NCBI GenBank assembly: GCA_015060105.1
Contig: SUZD01000008.1
Location: forward strand, 30,685 to 94,684
DNA: 64,000 nucleotides
Origin: Rikenellaceae bacterium
GTDB lineage: Bacteria > Bacteroidota > Bacteroidia > Bacteroidales > Rikenellaceae
Reading direction: 5' to 3'
The translations under genes were made by a program, and so were the position numbers. Position 1 is the first letter of the stretch; every line of letters begins with the position of its first letter. Shown in pieces: positions 28,562 through 37,972 of this stretch. The notes beneath the pieces were generated by a model that was given only the letters and a program-made list of their open reading frames with translations, had not been told where the DNA came from and did not search any database.

Positions 28562-29911
28562 ATGAGTGATTCACGAACACAATTTAAGAGCAAATTTGGT
28601 ATAATAATGGCCTCGGTTGGTAGTGCCGTAGGACTTGGTAATATTTGGCGCTTCCCTTACGAAGCAGGACAAAACGGAGGTGCCGCTTTTCTTATTATAT
28701 ATATTGTGTGTGTGCTGGTACTTGGAATACCAACGTTGATGGCCGAGATGACTATGGGCCGAATGACCCAAACTAACTCTGCACGCGCGTTTCGTAAAAT
28801 GACCCAAAGTCCGGTTTTTAGCAAGGTCGGTTATCTTGGAGTGTTGGCTTGCGTGCTGATTATGGGTTTCTATACTGTGGTTGCTGGTTGGACATTTGAG
28901 TATATGTGGGAGGCGGTATCGGGAACAATGACAGATTTGAGCGCCGAACAATTTACCGCAAACTTTAACTCTTTTGTAGTATCTCCGTTCCGCCCGCTGT
29001 TTTGGACAATACTTATGGTTGTTTTGACACACCTAATTATATTGGGCGGAGTACAAAAGGGTATCGAGCGTGCGGCGAAGTGGATGATGCCGATGCTGTT
29101 CTTGTTGTTGGTTGTGTTGTGCGTTTATTCGGTGATGCTGCCCGGAGCAAGCGCAGGACTTGAATTTTTGTTCAAACCCGACTTCTCGAAGATAACCTCC
29201 GAAGTGGTGTTGAGTGCAATGGGACAAGCCTTTTTCTCGTTGAGTTTGGGCGCGGGAGTTATGATTACTTATGCGTCGTATTTCGATAACGATGTCAATA
29301 TTCCCCGCACGGCAACAACCGTAGCACTGCTCGATACAAGTGTGGCATTCCTTGCAGGTATCCTTATCTTTCCTGCGGTTTTTACATTTGGAATTGAGCC
29401 AACACAAGGCCCTAATTTGGTGTTTGTAACCCTGCCTAATATTTTTGCTCAACTGCCTATGGGGTCGGTTTTGGCATTTGCGTTCTTCTTGTTGTTGGCA
29501 TTGGCTTCGATAACATCGTTGATTTCGTTGCATCAGGTGGTGACAGCGTATGTGGCCGAGGAGTTTAAGTTGTCGAATCGCAAAGCAGCATTGGTGGTGT
29601 CGTGTACAATCGCAGTGTTGGCGGTTTTGTGCTCGTTGAGTTTGGGTGTACTGAATGATATCAGAGTAGGCGGTTTGTGTATGTTTGATTTGATGGACTA
29701 TGTGACGGCCAAGATTATGATGCCGCTGGGTAGTTTGCTGTTGTGCTTGTTCCTTGGCTGGAAGGTTGAGAAATCGAAGATTCTCAATGAAATTACGAAT
29801 TATGGAACACTTCGTTGGCGATTGGCCAAGACGTTTGTCGTAATGCTCAAATATGTAGTTCCGATTCTGGTGGCGTTGGTGTTTATCAACGAGTTGGGCC
29901 TCTTTGAATAG
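28562..29911 (+). CDS. Sodium-dependent transporter (neurotransmitter:sodium symporter family)
   Basis: MASVGSAVGLGNIWRFPYEAGQNGGAAFLIIYIV signature; about 11 TMs. Confidence 0.96.
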   Translation: MSDSRTQFKSKFGIIMASVGSAVGLGNIWRFPYEAGQNGGAAFLIIYIVCVLVLGIPTLMAEMTMGRMTQTNSARAFRKMTQSPVFSKVGYLGVLACVLIMGFYTVVAGWTFEYMWEAVSGTMTDLSAEQFTANFNSFVVSPFRPLFWTILMVVLTHLIILGGVQKGIERAAKWMMPMLFLLLVVLCVYSVMLPGASAGLEFLFKPDFSKITSEVVLSAMGQAFFSLSLGAGVMITYASYFDNDVNIPRTATTVALLDTSVAFLAGILIFPAVFTFGIEPTQGPNLVFVTLPNIFAQLPMGSVLAFAFFLLLALASITSLISLHQVVTAYVAEEFKLSNRKAALVVSCTIAVLAVLCSLSLGVLNDIRVGGLCMFDLMDYVTAKIMMPLGSLLLCLFLGWKVEKSKILNEITNYGTLRWRLAKTFVVMLKYVVPILVALVFINELGLFE

Positions 29912-29915
29912 AGAG

Positions 29916-29947
29916 TTTGGAATAATCAAAAGAAAAACGTATATTTG
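29916..29947 (+). promoter_or_regulatory. Bacteroidota-type promoter for the 29979-32914 operon
   Basis: TTTG (29916-29919), N20, TATATTTG (29940-29947). Confidence 0.55.
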
Positions 29948-29978
29948 TACAATTCAAAAAAAACTAAAACCTACTATT

Positions 29979-30404
29979 ATGAAGCAACGCATAGCCTGTT
30001 TGATTGTAATGTTGATATGTGCAACGGCTGCATATTGCCAACTTACTCCCGAACAACTTGCAAAACGAGAACGTCGCAAAAACCTTACGGTTAAAGAGTG
30101 GAATACTGATGGTAAATCGAAAACCAAATGGCTCGATCACCTCACTGTGTATGATGATCAGGGTCGCAAGGTCGAAGAGATTGAGTATAATACCTATGGT
30201 CAGGTTGAGCGTGTAACTTGTGAGTACGATGAGGTTACAGGTAAGGTTTCCAAAGAGGTCGTGTACGATGACCGCAATAAACCTGTGCGTATTCGTAAGT
30301 ATGAGTACAATCCAGATGGCACCAAACGCCGTCAATACAACTATATGCCTAATGGTAAGTTGTATAGTGTAAAAGTCTTTGAATATATTTTCTCGGATAA
30401 ATAA
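29979..30404 (+). CDS. Secreted protein with YD/antitoxin-like beta repeats, function unknown
   Basis: Signal peptide MKQRIACLIVMLICATAAYCQ (29979); repeated units YDDQGRKVEEIEYNTYGQVER / YDEVTGKVSKEVVYDDRNKPVR / YNPDGTKRRQYNYMPNGKLY. Confidence 0.78.
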   Translation: MKQRIACLIVMLICATAAYCQLTPEQLAKRERRKNLTVKEWNTDGKSKTKWLDHLTVYDDQGRKVEEIEYNTYGQVERVTCEYDEVTGKVSKEVVYDDRNKPVRIRKYEYNPDGTKRRQYNYMPNGKLYSVKVFEYIFSDK

Positions 30405-31186
30405 TGGCTATCTCGGAACTAAATAAGTTGCCGATATGGGACAAAATGCAGACCATCGACTTGTCGGAGATGAAATCCATCAAGTTGATGAATCGCATTG
30501 ATACCAAGTTTATAGCCAATAGTGACGATTTGCCACGCATTTTGGAGATGGCACTCGACCTTTATCGAGTGCAGTCTATTGATGGTGTGCGAGTGGCTCG
30601 CTACGACACTCTCTATTATGATACCCCCGATTTGGCAATGTACACGATGCACCACAATCGCAAACTGCGTCGCCAAAAGGTGCGTACCCGTACCTATGTT
30701 GAATCGGATTTATCGTTTCTCGAAGTGAAAAATAAGACCAATAAGGGTCGCACCAAGAAGAAACGCATCGAAATCAGTCGTGAAACATTTTTTAATATCC
30801 ACTCCAACGGCGAGGCAATGGAGTTCTTGAATGAACGCTCTATGTTCGACCCTGTGATATTGTGTCCTAATGTGGCGACTCGATTTGACCGCATAACACT
30901 TGTGAATAAGGCGAAGACAGAGCGATTGACTATTGATCTTAATTTGGAGTTCGAGAGCGTTGCGACAGGTGTTAAAGTGTCGCCTCCTCGCTTGATGATT
31001 ATTGAGTTGAAGCAAGACGGATTGTGCCATTCGGATATGAAAATGATACTGCGAGAGTTGCGTATCAAACCCAATAAAATCAGTAAGTGCTGTATCGGAA
31101 CCGCGCTTACAAATCCCAATGCGAAGAAAAATCGTTTTGGAGTGAAAATCAGAAAAATAGAAAAGATAACCAAAGCAAAACTTTAA
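30404..31186 (+). CDS. VTC/CYTH-type polyphosphate polymerase domain protein
   Basis: RIDTKF, YDTPDLAMYTMHHNRKLRRQKVRTRTY, FLEVKNKTNKGRTKKKRIEI, MIIELKQDG are VTC domain signatures; start shares a base with the upstream stop (TAATG). Confidence 0.9.
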   Translation: MAISELNKLPIWDKMQTIDLSEMKSIKLMNRIDTKFIANSDDLPRILEMALDLYRVQSIDGVRVARYDTLYYDTPDLAMYTMHHNRKLRRQKVRTRTYVESDLSFLEVKNKTNKGRTKKKRIEISRETFFNIHSNGEAMEFLNERSMFDPVILCPNVATRFDRITLVNKAKTERLTIDLNLEFESVATGVKVSPPRLMIIELKQDGLCHSDMKMILRELRIKPNKISKCCIGTALTNPNAKKNRFGVKIRKIEKITKAKL

Positions 31187-31191
31187 CTACC

Positions 31192-32040
31192 ATGAATATC
31201 AAAAGAATTTCTACAATGATTCTGTCGCTTGCGATGTTGAGCGTCGGTTTGTTTTTTGTTCAACCAGTGTCTGCGCAAGAAAACTTTGATGCAGATATTG
31301 CCGCAGAGTATAGCGAGGGTGATGTAAATTCGGAGGTAATGGCAATTTCGTCACCCGAGGAGTTGAACTACGAAGATGTAACACCAAAGTTTTTGGGCGC
31401 AGAATTGTATGAGCAGGATAGCTTGCTCAACTTGTTGATTCGTTTTGCGTTCAACGTGTTGGTAAGCTGGATTATCGTTCAATTTTTCTACTATCGCAAA
31501 TCGCCCCGTCGTGATTACTACGTAACCTTCATGTTGTTTTCGGCAGTGATGTTCTTGCTGATTTTTATGATGGAGAATGTTAGTATGACAATGGGTATTA
31601 TGCTGGGTTTGTTTGCAATCTTTGGAGTGATTCGTTACCGTACCGAGACTGTACCCATTCGCGAGATGACTTATCTGTTTGTGATTATCGGTACCTCGGT
31701 AATCAATGGTTTGTCGCTCAATATGACCTACACCAACTTGTTGGTGGCCAATGCTATGTTGCTGTTGTTGATGGCTTTGTTGGAGAATCGCTCGTTGCTC
31801 AAACATCAAACCACCAAACTTGTGTTGTACGATAAAATCGAGATGATTGTTCCCGAGAAACGCGAGGAATTGATTGCCGACTTGCAACAACGCTTGGGTA
31901 TTACTAAAATTGATAAGGTGGAGATTGGGCATGTTGATTTCCTTCGTGATGTTGCTTTTGTAAAGGTGTATTATCACTTGGCGAAGGGCGAGACCAATAC
32001 AATCAACCAAGTAACCAAAATGAACCAATATAATGGCTAA
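31192..32040 (+). CDS. DUF4956 domain membrane protein
   Basis: Signal-like N-terminus from MNIKRISTM (31192); RFAFNVLVSWIIVQFFYYRKSPRRDYYVTFMLFSAVMFLLIFMMENVSMTMGIMLGLFAIFGVIRYRTETVPIREMTYLF is typical of DUF4956. Confidence 0.92.
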   Translation: MNIKRISTMILSLAMLSVGLFFVQPVSAQENFDADIAAEYSEGDVNSEVMAISSPEELNYEDVTPKFLGAELYEQDSLLNLLIRFAFNVLVSWIIVQFFYYRKSPRRDYYVTFMLFSAVMFLLIFMMENVSMTMGIMLGLFAIFGVIRYRTETVPIREMTYLFVIIGTSVINGLSLNMTYTNLLVANAMLLLLMALLENRSLLKHQTTKLVLYDKIEMIVPEKREELIADLQQRLGITKIDKVEIGHVDFLRDVAFVKVYYHLAKGETNTINQVTKMNQYNG

Positions 32041-32914
32041 AAGAGTATCCATACTCGTCTTGGCGTTTTGTCTTTGTGTGGCAACATCGTGGGCTCAAAA
32101 TCCTGAATATGTTGATACCGAGCTCGAAACTGTAAGGCGTGGCGCGCTACTTAATATTGGTGCCGAGGTTGAGAAGAAATTGGCCAAAGGCCTGAATTTG
32201 GGCGTCGAAGGTGAGGCTCGATTTAAGGAAATGACCAACTTTGCCAAAGGCGTCAATCATATGGAGCGTTTGGAGTTGGGCCTTAAAATGACCTATAAGG
32301 TATGCGACTATGTGAGGGTAGGTGGTGGTTATGCCTATCGCGCATATCTCAAAGATGGTAAAGAGAGTACTAATTGGGAGAACTATTGGAGCGATCGCCA
32401 TGTTGTACACTTGGAGGCGACGGCTTCATATAAGGTGTCGCAATGGAAATTTTCACTCCGTTTGCGTCCCGAATTAACCGTTCGTACCGATTCGATTAAC
32501 ATTTTGGAGAAGGTTCGTAATTTCTTTGAGTTGCGTACCCGCTTGCAGGCTGAATATGAGTTCAGGTCGGTGCCTGTCGAGATTTTTGCCTATGTCGAGA
32601 TGTTTAATACACTCAATGCAATTAACCCCAATAATACCTTGAACAAGGTTTATGCTATGCACGGAGCGAAAAATCCGGGAACGTATTATTGCTCGTGGAG
32701 TGGACAGTATATCAATGATATTCGTGCATCGGTGGGCGTTAGTTATCGCTTCGATAAACGCAATAGTCTAAAAGTCTATTATCGCTTCTTCCACGATATC
32801 GGACGAGATATACACCTTAATAAGAACTATGCCAATAATTTCAAGGAGTTTACGGTAACTCGTGAGTTGGAATATAACCATATGCTCGGTATCGGCTACT
32901 CGTATAGTTTCTAA
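32033..32914 (+). CDS. DUF2490-like outer-membrane beta-barrel protein
   Basis: Signal peptide ...LALVLAFCLCVATSWAQ-type N-terminus (MAKRVSILVLAFCLCVATSWAQ), barrel strands ending LGIGYSYSF, overlaps the upstream stop. Confidence 0.82.
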   Translation: MAKRVSILVLAFCLCVATSWAQNPEYVDTELETVRRGALLNIGAEVEKKLAKGLNLGVEGEARFKEMTNFAKGVNHMERLELGLKMTYKVCDYVRVGGGYAYRAYLKDGKESTNWENYWSDRHVVHLEATASYKVSQWKFSLRLRPELTVRTDSINILEKVRNFFELRTRLQAEYEFRSVPVEIFAYVEMFNTLNAINPNNTLNKVYAMHGAKNPGTYYCSWSGQYINDIRASVGVSYRFDKRNSLKVYYRFFHDIGRDIHLNKNYANNFKEFTVTRELEYNHMLGIGYSYSF

Positions 32915-32925
32915 ACCATTTTCCA

Positions 32926-32972
32926 TAAAATAGAGCGACCTCCGCAATATGTGGAGGTCGTTCTGTTTTATT
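32926..32972. terminator. Terminator between convergent genes
   Basis: ATAAAATAGAGCGACCTCC...GGAGGTCGTTCTGTTTTAT. Confidence 0.75.
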
Positions 32973-32982
32973 ATAGTTTTTT

Positions 32983-33717
32983 TTAGAATTTCACATCTAC
33001 GAAGATAGGTCGGTGGTCCGAGGCCTTTTTCTCTTTGATGATTTTTGCCTTTTTGCACTTCGCATTACAACCATAACTTACGATGTAGTCGATGCAAACG
33101 GTGGGGTTGGCTGCGTCCCAAGTGGGTTTGTCGGTGCGAGAGTGGATAGTGCAGAACTCTGCCAACTTCTGAATCTCGGGGTCGCCGGGCTCCGCATTGA
33201 GGTCGCCAGCCAAGAATACGGGCTTGTCGAGTTTCGATACAATGTCTTTGATGATACCCATCGAGGTCATACGGTCCTCGGCGTGCAGCGACAGGTGGGT
33301 GCACGCAAAATAGTAATCTTCCATCTCGACGATTAGCAGTGCGCGTGGCTCCGAGTGGCAGGGCAAGGCATATTGCTTAACCGACAAAGCGGGTTTGCGA
33401 GTGAGAATACCAACGCCATACTTACCTCCACCAAACGAAATAGCAGGGCCGTAATAGGCGTTCATTCCGCAACGCTCCGCCAGTTCACCCAAAACATAGT
33501 CGGGGTAGCGACGAGTTACGCTATCCAACTCTTGTACGGCAACGATGTCGGGTTTAACCTTGTTGATAACTTTGGCAGGTCGGTCGTAACTATGAATCTT
33601 GTCGATTCCGTAACCATTGCGCACATTGTAACTCATAATACGCAACTCTTGACTTTGCGCCTGAATGTTTAGGCTCATCAGAATCGCGCCACAAAGAAGG
33701 AAAAATCTGTTTCTCAT
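32983..33717 (-). CDS. Secreted endonuclease/exonuclease/phosphatase family protein
   Basis: Signal peptide; LRIMSYNVRNGYGID, DIVAVQELDSVT, LAGDLNAEPGDPEI, SDHRPIFVDV. Confidence 0.93.
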   Translation of the reverse strand: MRNRFFLLCGAILMSLNIQAQSQELRIMSYNVRNGYGIDKIHSYDRPAKVINKVKPDIVAVQELDSVTRRYPDYVLGELAERCGMNAYYGPAISFGGGKYGVGILTRKPALSVKQYALPCHSEPRALLIVEMEDYYFACTHLSLHAEDRMTSMGIIKDIVSKLDKPVFLAGDLNAEPGDPEIQKLAEFCTIHSRTDKPTWDAANPTVCIDYIVSYGCNAKCKKAKIIKEKKASDHRPIFVDVKF

Positions 33718-33882
33718 ATAAGCGTGTATTAAATTAGGTGTAAAGTTAGCGCTTTATTTTGAAAAACTTGCGCAAACGTAATTTTAAAGCAAAAAAAAGG
33801 AACTTCGTTAGGATATTCCGAAAAGATTGTTTAATTTTACAACTCGTGACAATACAAAAACAAACTTAAAACAATAACTTAT

Positions 33883-36045
33883 ATGAAAAATTATTCAGCA
33901 AAGGAGATTAAAAACGTAGTCCTTATTGGAGCTTCGGGCTCCGGTAAAACGACTCTTGCCGAGGCTATGGCTTATGAAGGCAAGGTAATCGAACGCAGAG
34001 GTAGTATTGAGGCTTGCAATACCATTTCCGATAATACGGAGATTGAGCACGAGTACAAACGCTCGATTTATGCAACCACTCTTTTTACCGAGTTTATGGG
34101 TCGTAAACTCAATATCATTGACTGCCCCGGTTCGGACGATTTCTGCGGAAGCCTTTATTCGGCTTTCAAAGTGGGCGACGTAGGTGTGCTGGTAATGAAT
34201 GCTAATAATGGCTGGGAGGTTAGCGGCGAAATCCAACTGCGCTATTCTCGTATGCTGAACAAACCTGTTATCGGTGTTATCAACCAACTCGATGGCGATA
34301 AAGCAAGTTTTGAGGCAACTCTCGAAGGTCTGAAAACAGCTGCTCATGTGAAACCTGTTATTGTTCAATATCCCGTTGAGCAAGGTCCCGGTTTCTCGGC
34401 TTTCATCGACGTTTTGATGATGAAGATGTATCGCTTTACCGACGAGAATGGTACTCGTGAGGAGTTGGAGATTCCCGAAGATCAATTGGAGTATGCTCAA
34501 ACACTCAATCAAGAGTTGTCGGAGGCTGCTGCTGTTTATGATGATGCTTTGATGGAGCTCTATTTCGACAAAGGTGCGCTTACACAAGACGATATCCGTT
34601 CAGGATTGAAACTCGGTGTTGCTAACCGCGAGATTATGCCTATCTTCTGTTGCAGTGCAAAACGCGATATTGGTACCAAACGTTTGATGGAGTTCATCAT
34701 CAATGTAGGTCCCGGTCCGACTACTCCTACAGTTGCTCCCAAATTCGTTTCGACCGAAGGCGAGGAGTTGGTTGCTGACGAGAACCAATCGACCGTTGTA
34801 TTTGTGTTCAAGAGCCAAATTGAGCAACACATCGGCGAGATTACCTATTTCCGTGTTATCCGTGGTAAGATTGCCGAGGGTATGGAGCTGGTTAATAGCC
34901 GTACAGGTAACAAAGAGAAACTTTCGCAATTGTTTGCAGTGGCTGGTAAAAACCGCGTTAAAGTGTCGGAACTTTCGGCCGGCGATATCGGTTGTACCGT
35001 TAAATTGAAAGGTACTCGTACCAATGACACTTTGGCTGCTGCGGGTGCTCACGTTAAGGTTGAACCTATCGTATTCCCCGAGCCTCGCTATCGTGCTGCC
35101 GTTAAGGCCAAAGAGCAAGGCGATGAGGAGAAACTCGGCAAACTGCTCAATGATGCAAAATACGAGGATCCTACTATCCTGGTAGAGTACTCCAAAGAGT
35201 TGAAACAAACCATTATCCAAGGTCAAGGTGAGCATCACCTCAATATCCTCAAAAGCCGTCTTGCTTCGGAGCATAAGATGGAGATTGAGTTCTTTGCTCC
35301 CAAGATTCCTTATCGTGAGACAATTACCAAAGTTGCACAAGCCGACTATCGTCACAAGAAACAATCGGGTGGTGCAGGTCAATTTGGTGAGGTGCACATG
35401 GTAATCGAGCCCTACTATGAGGGTATGCCCGAGCCCAGCAAGTATAAAATTGCAGGTAAAGAGATTAACGTCAATATCAAAGGTAAAGAGGAGTATGACC
35501 TCGATTGGGGTGGTAAACTTCAATACTATAACTCGATTGTCGGTGGTGCTATTGATGCTCGCTTTATGCCTGCAATCTTGAAAGGTATTATGGAAAAAAT
35601 GGACGAGGGTCCTCTTACAGGTTCGTATGCTCGTGATATCCGCGTTGTTATCTACGATGGTAAGATGCACCCCGTTGATTCGAATGAGATTTCGTTCAAA
35701 TTGGCTGCTCGTAATGCCTTCAAAGAGGCGTTCCGTAATGCAGGTCCCAAGATTATGGAGCCTATTTATGATGTAGAGGTACTTGTACCGAGTGACAAGA
35801 TGGGTGATGTGATGAGTGATTTGCAAAACCGTCGTGCTATGATTATGGGTATGAATTCCGATAAGGGCTTTGACCGTTTGAGCGCTCGCGTGCCTCTGGC
35901 AGAGTTGTATCGCTATTCGACTACTTTGTCGAGTCTTACCAATGGTCGTGCAACCTACACCATGAAGTTCAGCTCGTACGAGCAAGTTCCTGCTGATGTT
36001 CAGGATAAACTCTTGAAGGCTTATACCGATACCGACGAAGAGTAA
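33883..36045 (+). CDS. Elongation factor G paralog (EF-G2-like) with altered GTPase motifs
   Basis: EF-G domain order; P-loop GASGSGKTT, switch II DCPGSDDF, NQLD; domains III-V present (GQGEHHLNILKSRL, VVIYDGKMHPVDSNEISFKLAA). Confidence 0.93.
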   Translation: MKNYSAKEIKNVVLIGASGSGKTTLAEAMAYEGKVIERRGSIEACNTISDNTEIEHEYKRSIYATTLFTEFMGRKLNIIDCPGSDDFCGSLYSAFKVGDVGVLVMNANNGWEVSGEIQLRYSRMLNKPVIGVINQLDGDKASFEATLEGLKTAAHVKPVIVQYPVEQGPGFSAFIDVLMMKMYRFTDENGTREELEIPEDQLEYAQTLNQELSEAAAVYDDALMELYFDKGALTQDDIRSGLKLGVANREIMPIFCCSAKRDIGTKRLMEFIINVGPGPTTPTVAPKFVSTEGEELVADENQSTVVFVFKSQIEQHIGEITYFRVIRGKIAEGMELVNSRTGNKEKLSQLFAVAGKNRVKVSELSAGDIGCTVKLKGTRTNDTLAAAGAHVKVEPIVFPEPRYRAAVKAKEQGDEEKLGKLLNDAKYEDPTILVEYSKELKQTIIQGQGEHHLNILKSRLASEHKMEIEFFAPKIPYRETITKVAQADYRHKKQSGGAGQFGEVHMVIEPYYEGMPEPSKYKIAGKEINVNIKGKEEYDLDWGGKLQYYNSIVGGAIDARFMPAILKGIMEKMDEGPLTGSYARDIRVVIYDGKMHPVDSNEISFKLAARNAFKEAFRNAGPKIMEPIYDVEVLVPSDKMGDVMSDLQNRRAMIMGMNSDKGFDRLSARVPLAELYRYSTTLSSLTNGRATYTMKFSSYEQVPADVQDKLLKAYTDTDEE

Positions 36046-36069
36046 TATCCGTCTGAAATATCTGCATCG

Positions 36070-36104
36070 AAAGGGTTGGAGTAATTTACTTCAACCCTTT
36101 TTTA
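36070..36104 (+). terminator. Intrinsic terminator after EF-G paralog
   Basis: AAAGGGTTGGAGTAATTTACTTCAACCCTTTTTTA. Confidence 0.8.
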
Positions 36105-36154
36105 TTGGCCGTGACAATGATTAAAAGTGTAAAATCACTATCTTTGTGGCAAGT

Positions 36155-37972
36155 ATGAGAAATGTCCGTAAAATAGAGATACTTGCACCTGCGCGTGACC
36201 TTGCGACAGCCCGTGCGGCTATTCGCTACGGAGCCGATGCAGTTTATATAGGTGCCCCGATGTTTGGTGCGCGCCACGCGGCGGGTAACTCTGTCGAGGA
36301 TATTGCAACACTCGTACGAGAGGCACACCTTTGGGGTGTTCGCGTCTATGTGACGATGAATACCATACTCTATGACTCGGAGTTGGAGAGCGCACGTGAA
36401 TTGGCATTGCAACTCGTGTCGGTGGGAGTCGATGCGCTTATTATCCAAGATGCAGCCTATCTGCGTATGGGTATCAAGGGTGTTGAGTTTCATGCTTCGA
36501 CACAGATGGCTATTCGCACACCCGAGGAGGCTCGTTTCTGGGCAGCGTGTGGCTGTACGAGGGTGGTGCTGGAACGAGGTATGACCTTTGACGAGATTCG
36601 TGCTGTGTGCGAAACGGGGGTTGAAGTGGAGTGCTTTGTTCATGGCGCAATATGCGTCGGATATAGTGGCCGTTGCTTTTTGAGCCGCAGTATGAGCCCT
36701 CGAAGCGGAAATCGTGGCGAGTGTAGTCAGCCGTGTCGCTTGACTTGGGATTTGGTTGATGAACGAGGTCGTACCATTGTAGCCAATAAACACTTGTTGT
36801 CGGTGCGGGATTTGAACCTGTCGCGCCATATCGAGAAGATGACTCGCGCGGGTGTTGTGTCGTTCAAAATCGAAGGACGACTCAAAGATGAAAACTATAT
36901 CAAAAATACGGTTGCGTACTATCGTCAGATTGTTGATGCTTCGCCCAACCTATGTGCGGTTTCGCAAGGAGAGTGCGTGGCCGATTTTAAGGCCGACCCG
37001 CGCAAAACATTCTTGCGTGGTGATACCGACTATTTCTTCCGAGGAGTGCAGCGAGGTGTAGCATCGTTCGATACGCCCAAGTCCATAGGCGAACAGGTGG
37101 GTGTTGTAGGACAAATTGGTCGTACTTGGTTTGACCTTGCCGATAGCAGTGCGGAATTGCACGCAGGCGATGGTCTATGTTGGTTGTCTGATGATGGATT
37201 TGTGGGTACCAATGTCAATAAGGTAGAGGGCCGACGCATCTATCCCAATAAACTCGATAAATTGACTCCGCGTGCCGTGGTGTATCGTAATCTCGATGCA
37301 GAGTTTGTTCGTGCACTTGGCCGTAGTACATCTCGCCGTACTATGAAAATTGATGCATCGGTTACATTTAGCGAAGATGCGGTGCGACTTAAATATACAA
37401 CTGCCGATGGCGTAAGTGCCGAGTCGGTCGTGGAGGAGAGTTTTGAACTGCCTCGTAATGTCGAACGAATGGAGGCAATGGTGCGAGAGCAAGTGTGTAA
37501 AAGCGGAGATACAGCATTCGTAGTGCAAAATGTGGAGTTGCAAGGCGATGTGCGTTTTGTGCCCTCGTCGGCGCTTGCTCAACTGCGCCGCGATGCACTT
37601 GCCGAGTTGGAACAAAAGTTATCGGAACGAAAGCCCGAAAGCAGAATAGCCGCCGAGAATAGAGATGCGAAATTTCCAACAACCAAAATAGATGGCTCGC
37701 GTAATGTAACAAACGCCGTTAGCCGTCAATTCTATCTGGAACACGGAGCCGAGGTGGTGGAACAAGGTTGGGATTTGGCCGAAGAGCTATACGACAAGCC
37801 GGTTATGACCACCCGCTATTGTTTGCGCCGAGAGTTAGGTATGTGTTTGTTGGAGAAACCCAAATATCGCGGAGCGTTGTATCTCGAACGAGGTGCGTGG
37901 CGTTATCGTTTGGAGTTTGATTGCCGTAAATGTGAAATGAGATTAATAGCCGAAGATATATGCAAGGATTAG
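36155..37972 (+). CDS. Peptidase U32 family protein
   Basis: EILAPARDLATARAAIRYGADAVYIGAPMFGAR, FVHGAICVGYSGRCFLSRSMSPRSGNRGECSQPCRLTW; likely start MRNVRK (36155) rather than GTG at 36146. Confidence 0.94.
   Translation: MRNVRKIEILAPARDLATARAAIRYGADAVYIGAPMFGARHAAGNSVEDIATLVREAHLWGVRVYVTMNTILYDSELESARELALQLVSVGVDALIIQDAAYLRMGIKGVEFHASTQMAIRTPEEARFWAACGCTRVVLERGMTFDEIRAVCETGVEVECFVHGAICVGYSGRCFLSRSMSPRSGNRGECSQPCRLTWDLVDERGRTIVANKHLLSVRDLNLSRHIEKMTRAGVVSFKIEGRLKDENYIKNTVAYYRQIVDASPNLCAVSQGECVADFKADPRKTFLRGDTDYFFRGVQRGVASFDTPKSIGEQVGVVGQIGRTWFDLADSSAELHAGDGLCWLSDDGFVGTNVNKVEGRRIYPNKLDKLTPRAVVYRNLDAEFVRALGRSTSRRTMKIDASVTFSEDAVRLKYTTADGVSAESVVEESFELPRNVERMEAMVREQVCKSGDTAFVVQNVELQGDVRFVPSSALAQLRRDALAELEQKLSERKPESRIAAENRDAKFPTTKIDGSRNVTNAVSRQFYLEHGAEVVEQGWDLAEELYDKPVMTTRYCLRRELGMCLLEKPKYRGALYLERGAWRYRLEFDCRKCEMRLIAEDICKD

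Noticed and set aside
29033-29929. 298 aa minus-strand ORF opposite the NSS transporter
   Set aside because: Gln/His/Arg-rich antisense of a hydrophobic membrane protein; no plausible product.
34600-35985. 461 aa minus-strand ORF antisense to the EF-G paralog
   Set aside because: Shadow ORF created by codon bias of the sense gene; composition is low-complexity and no motif is recognisable, while the + strand protein is unambiguous.
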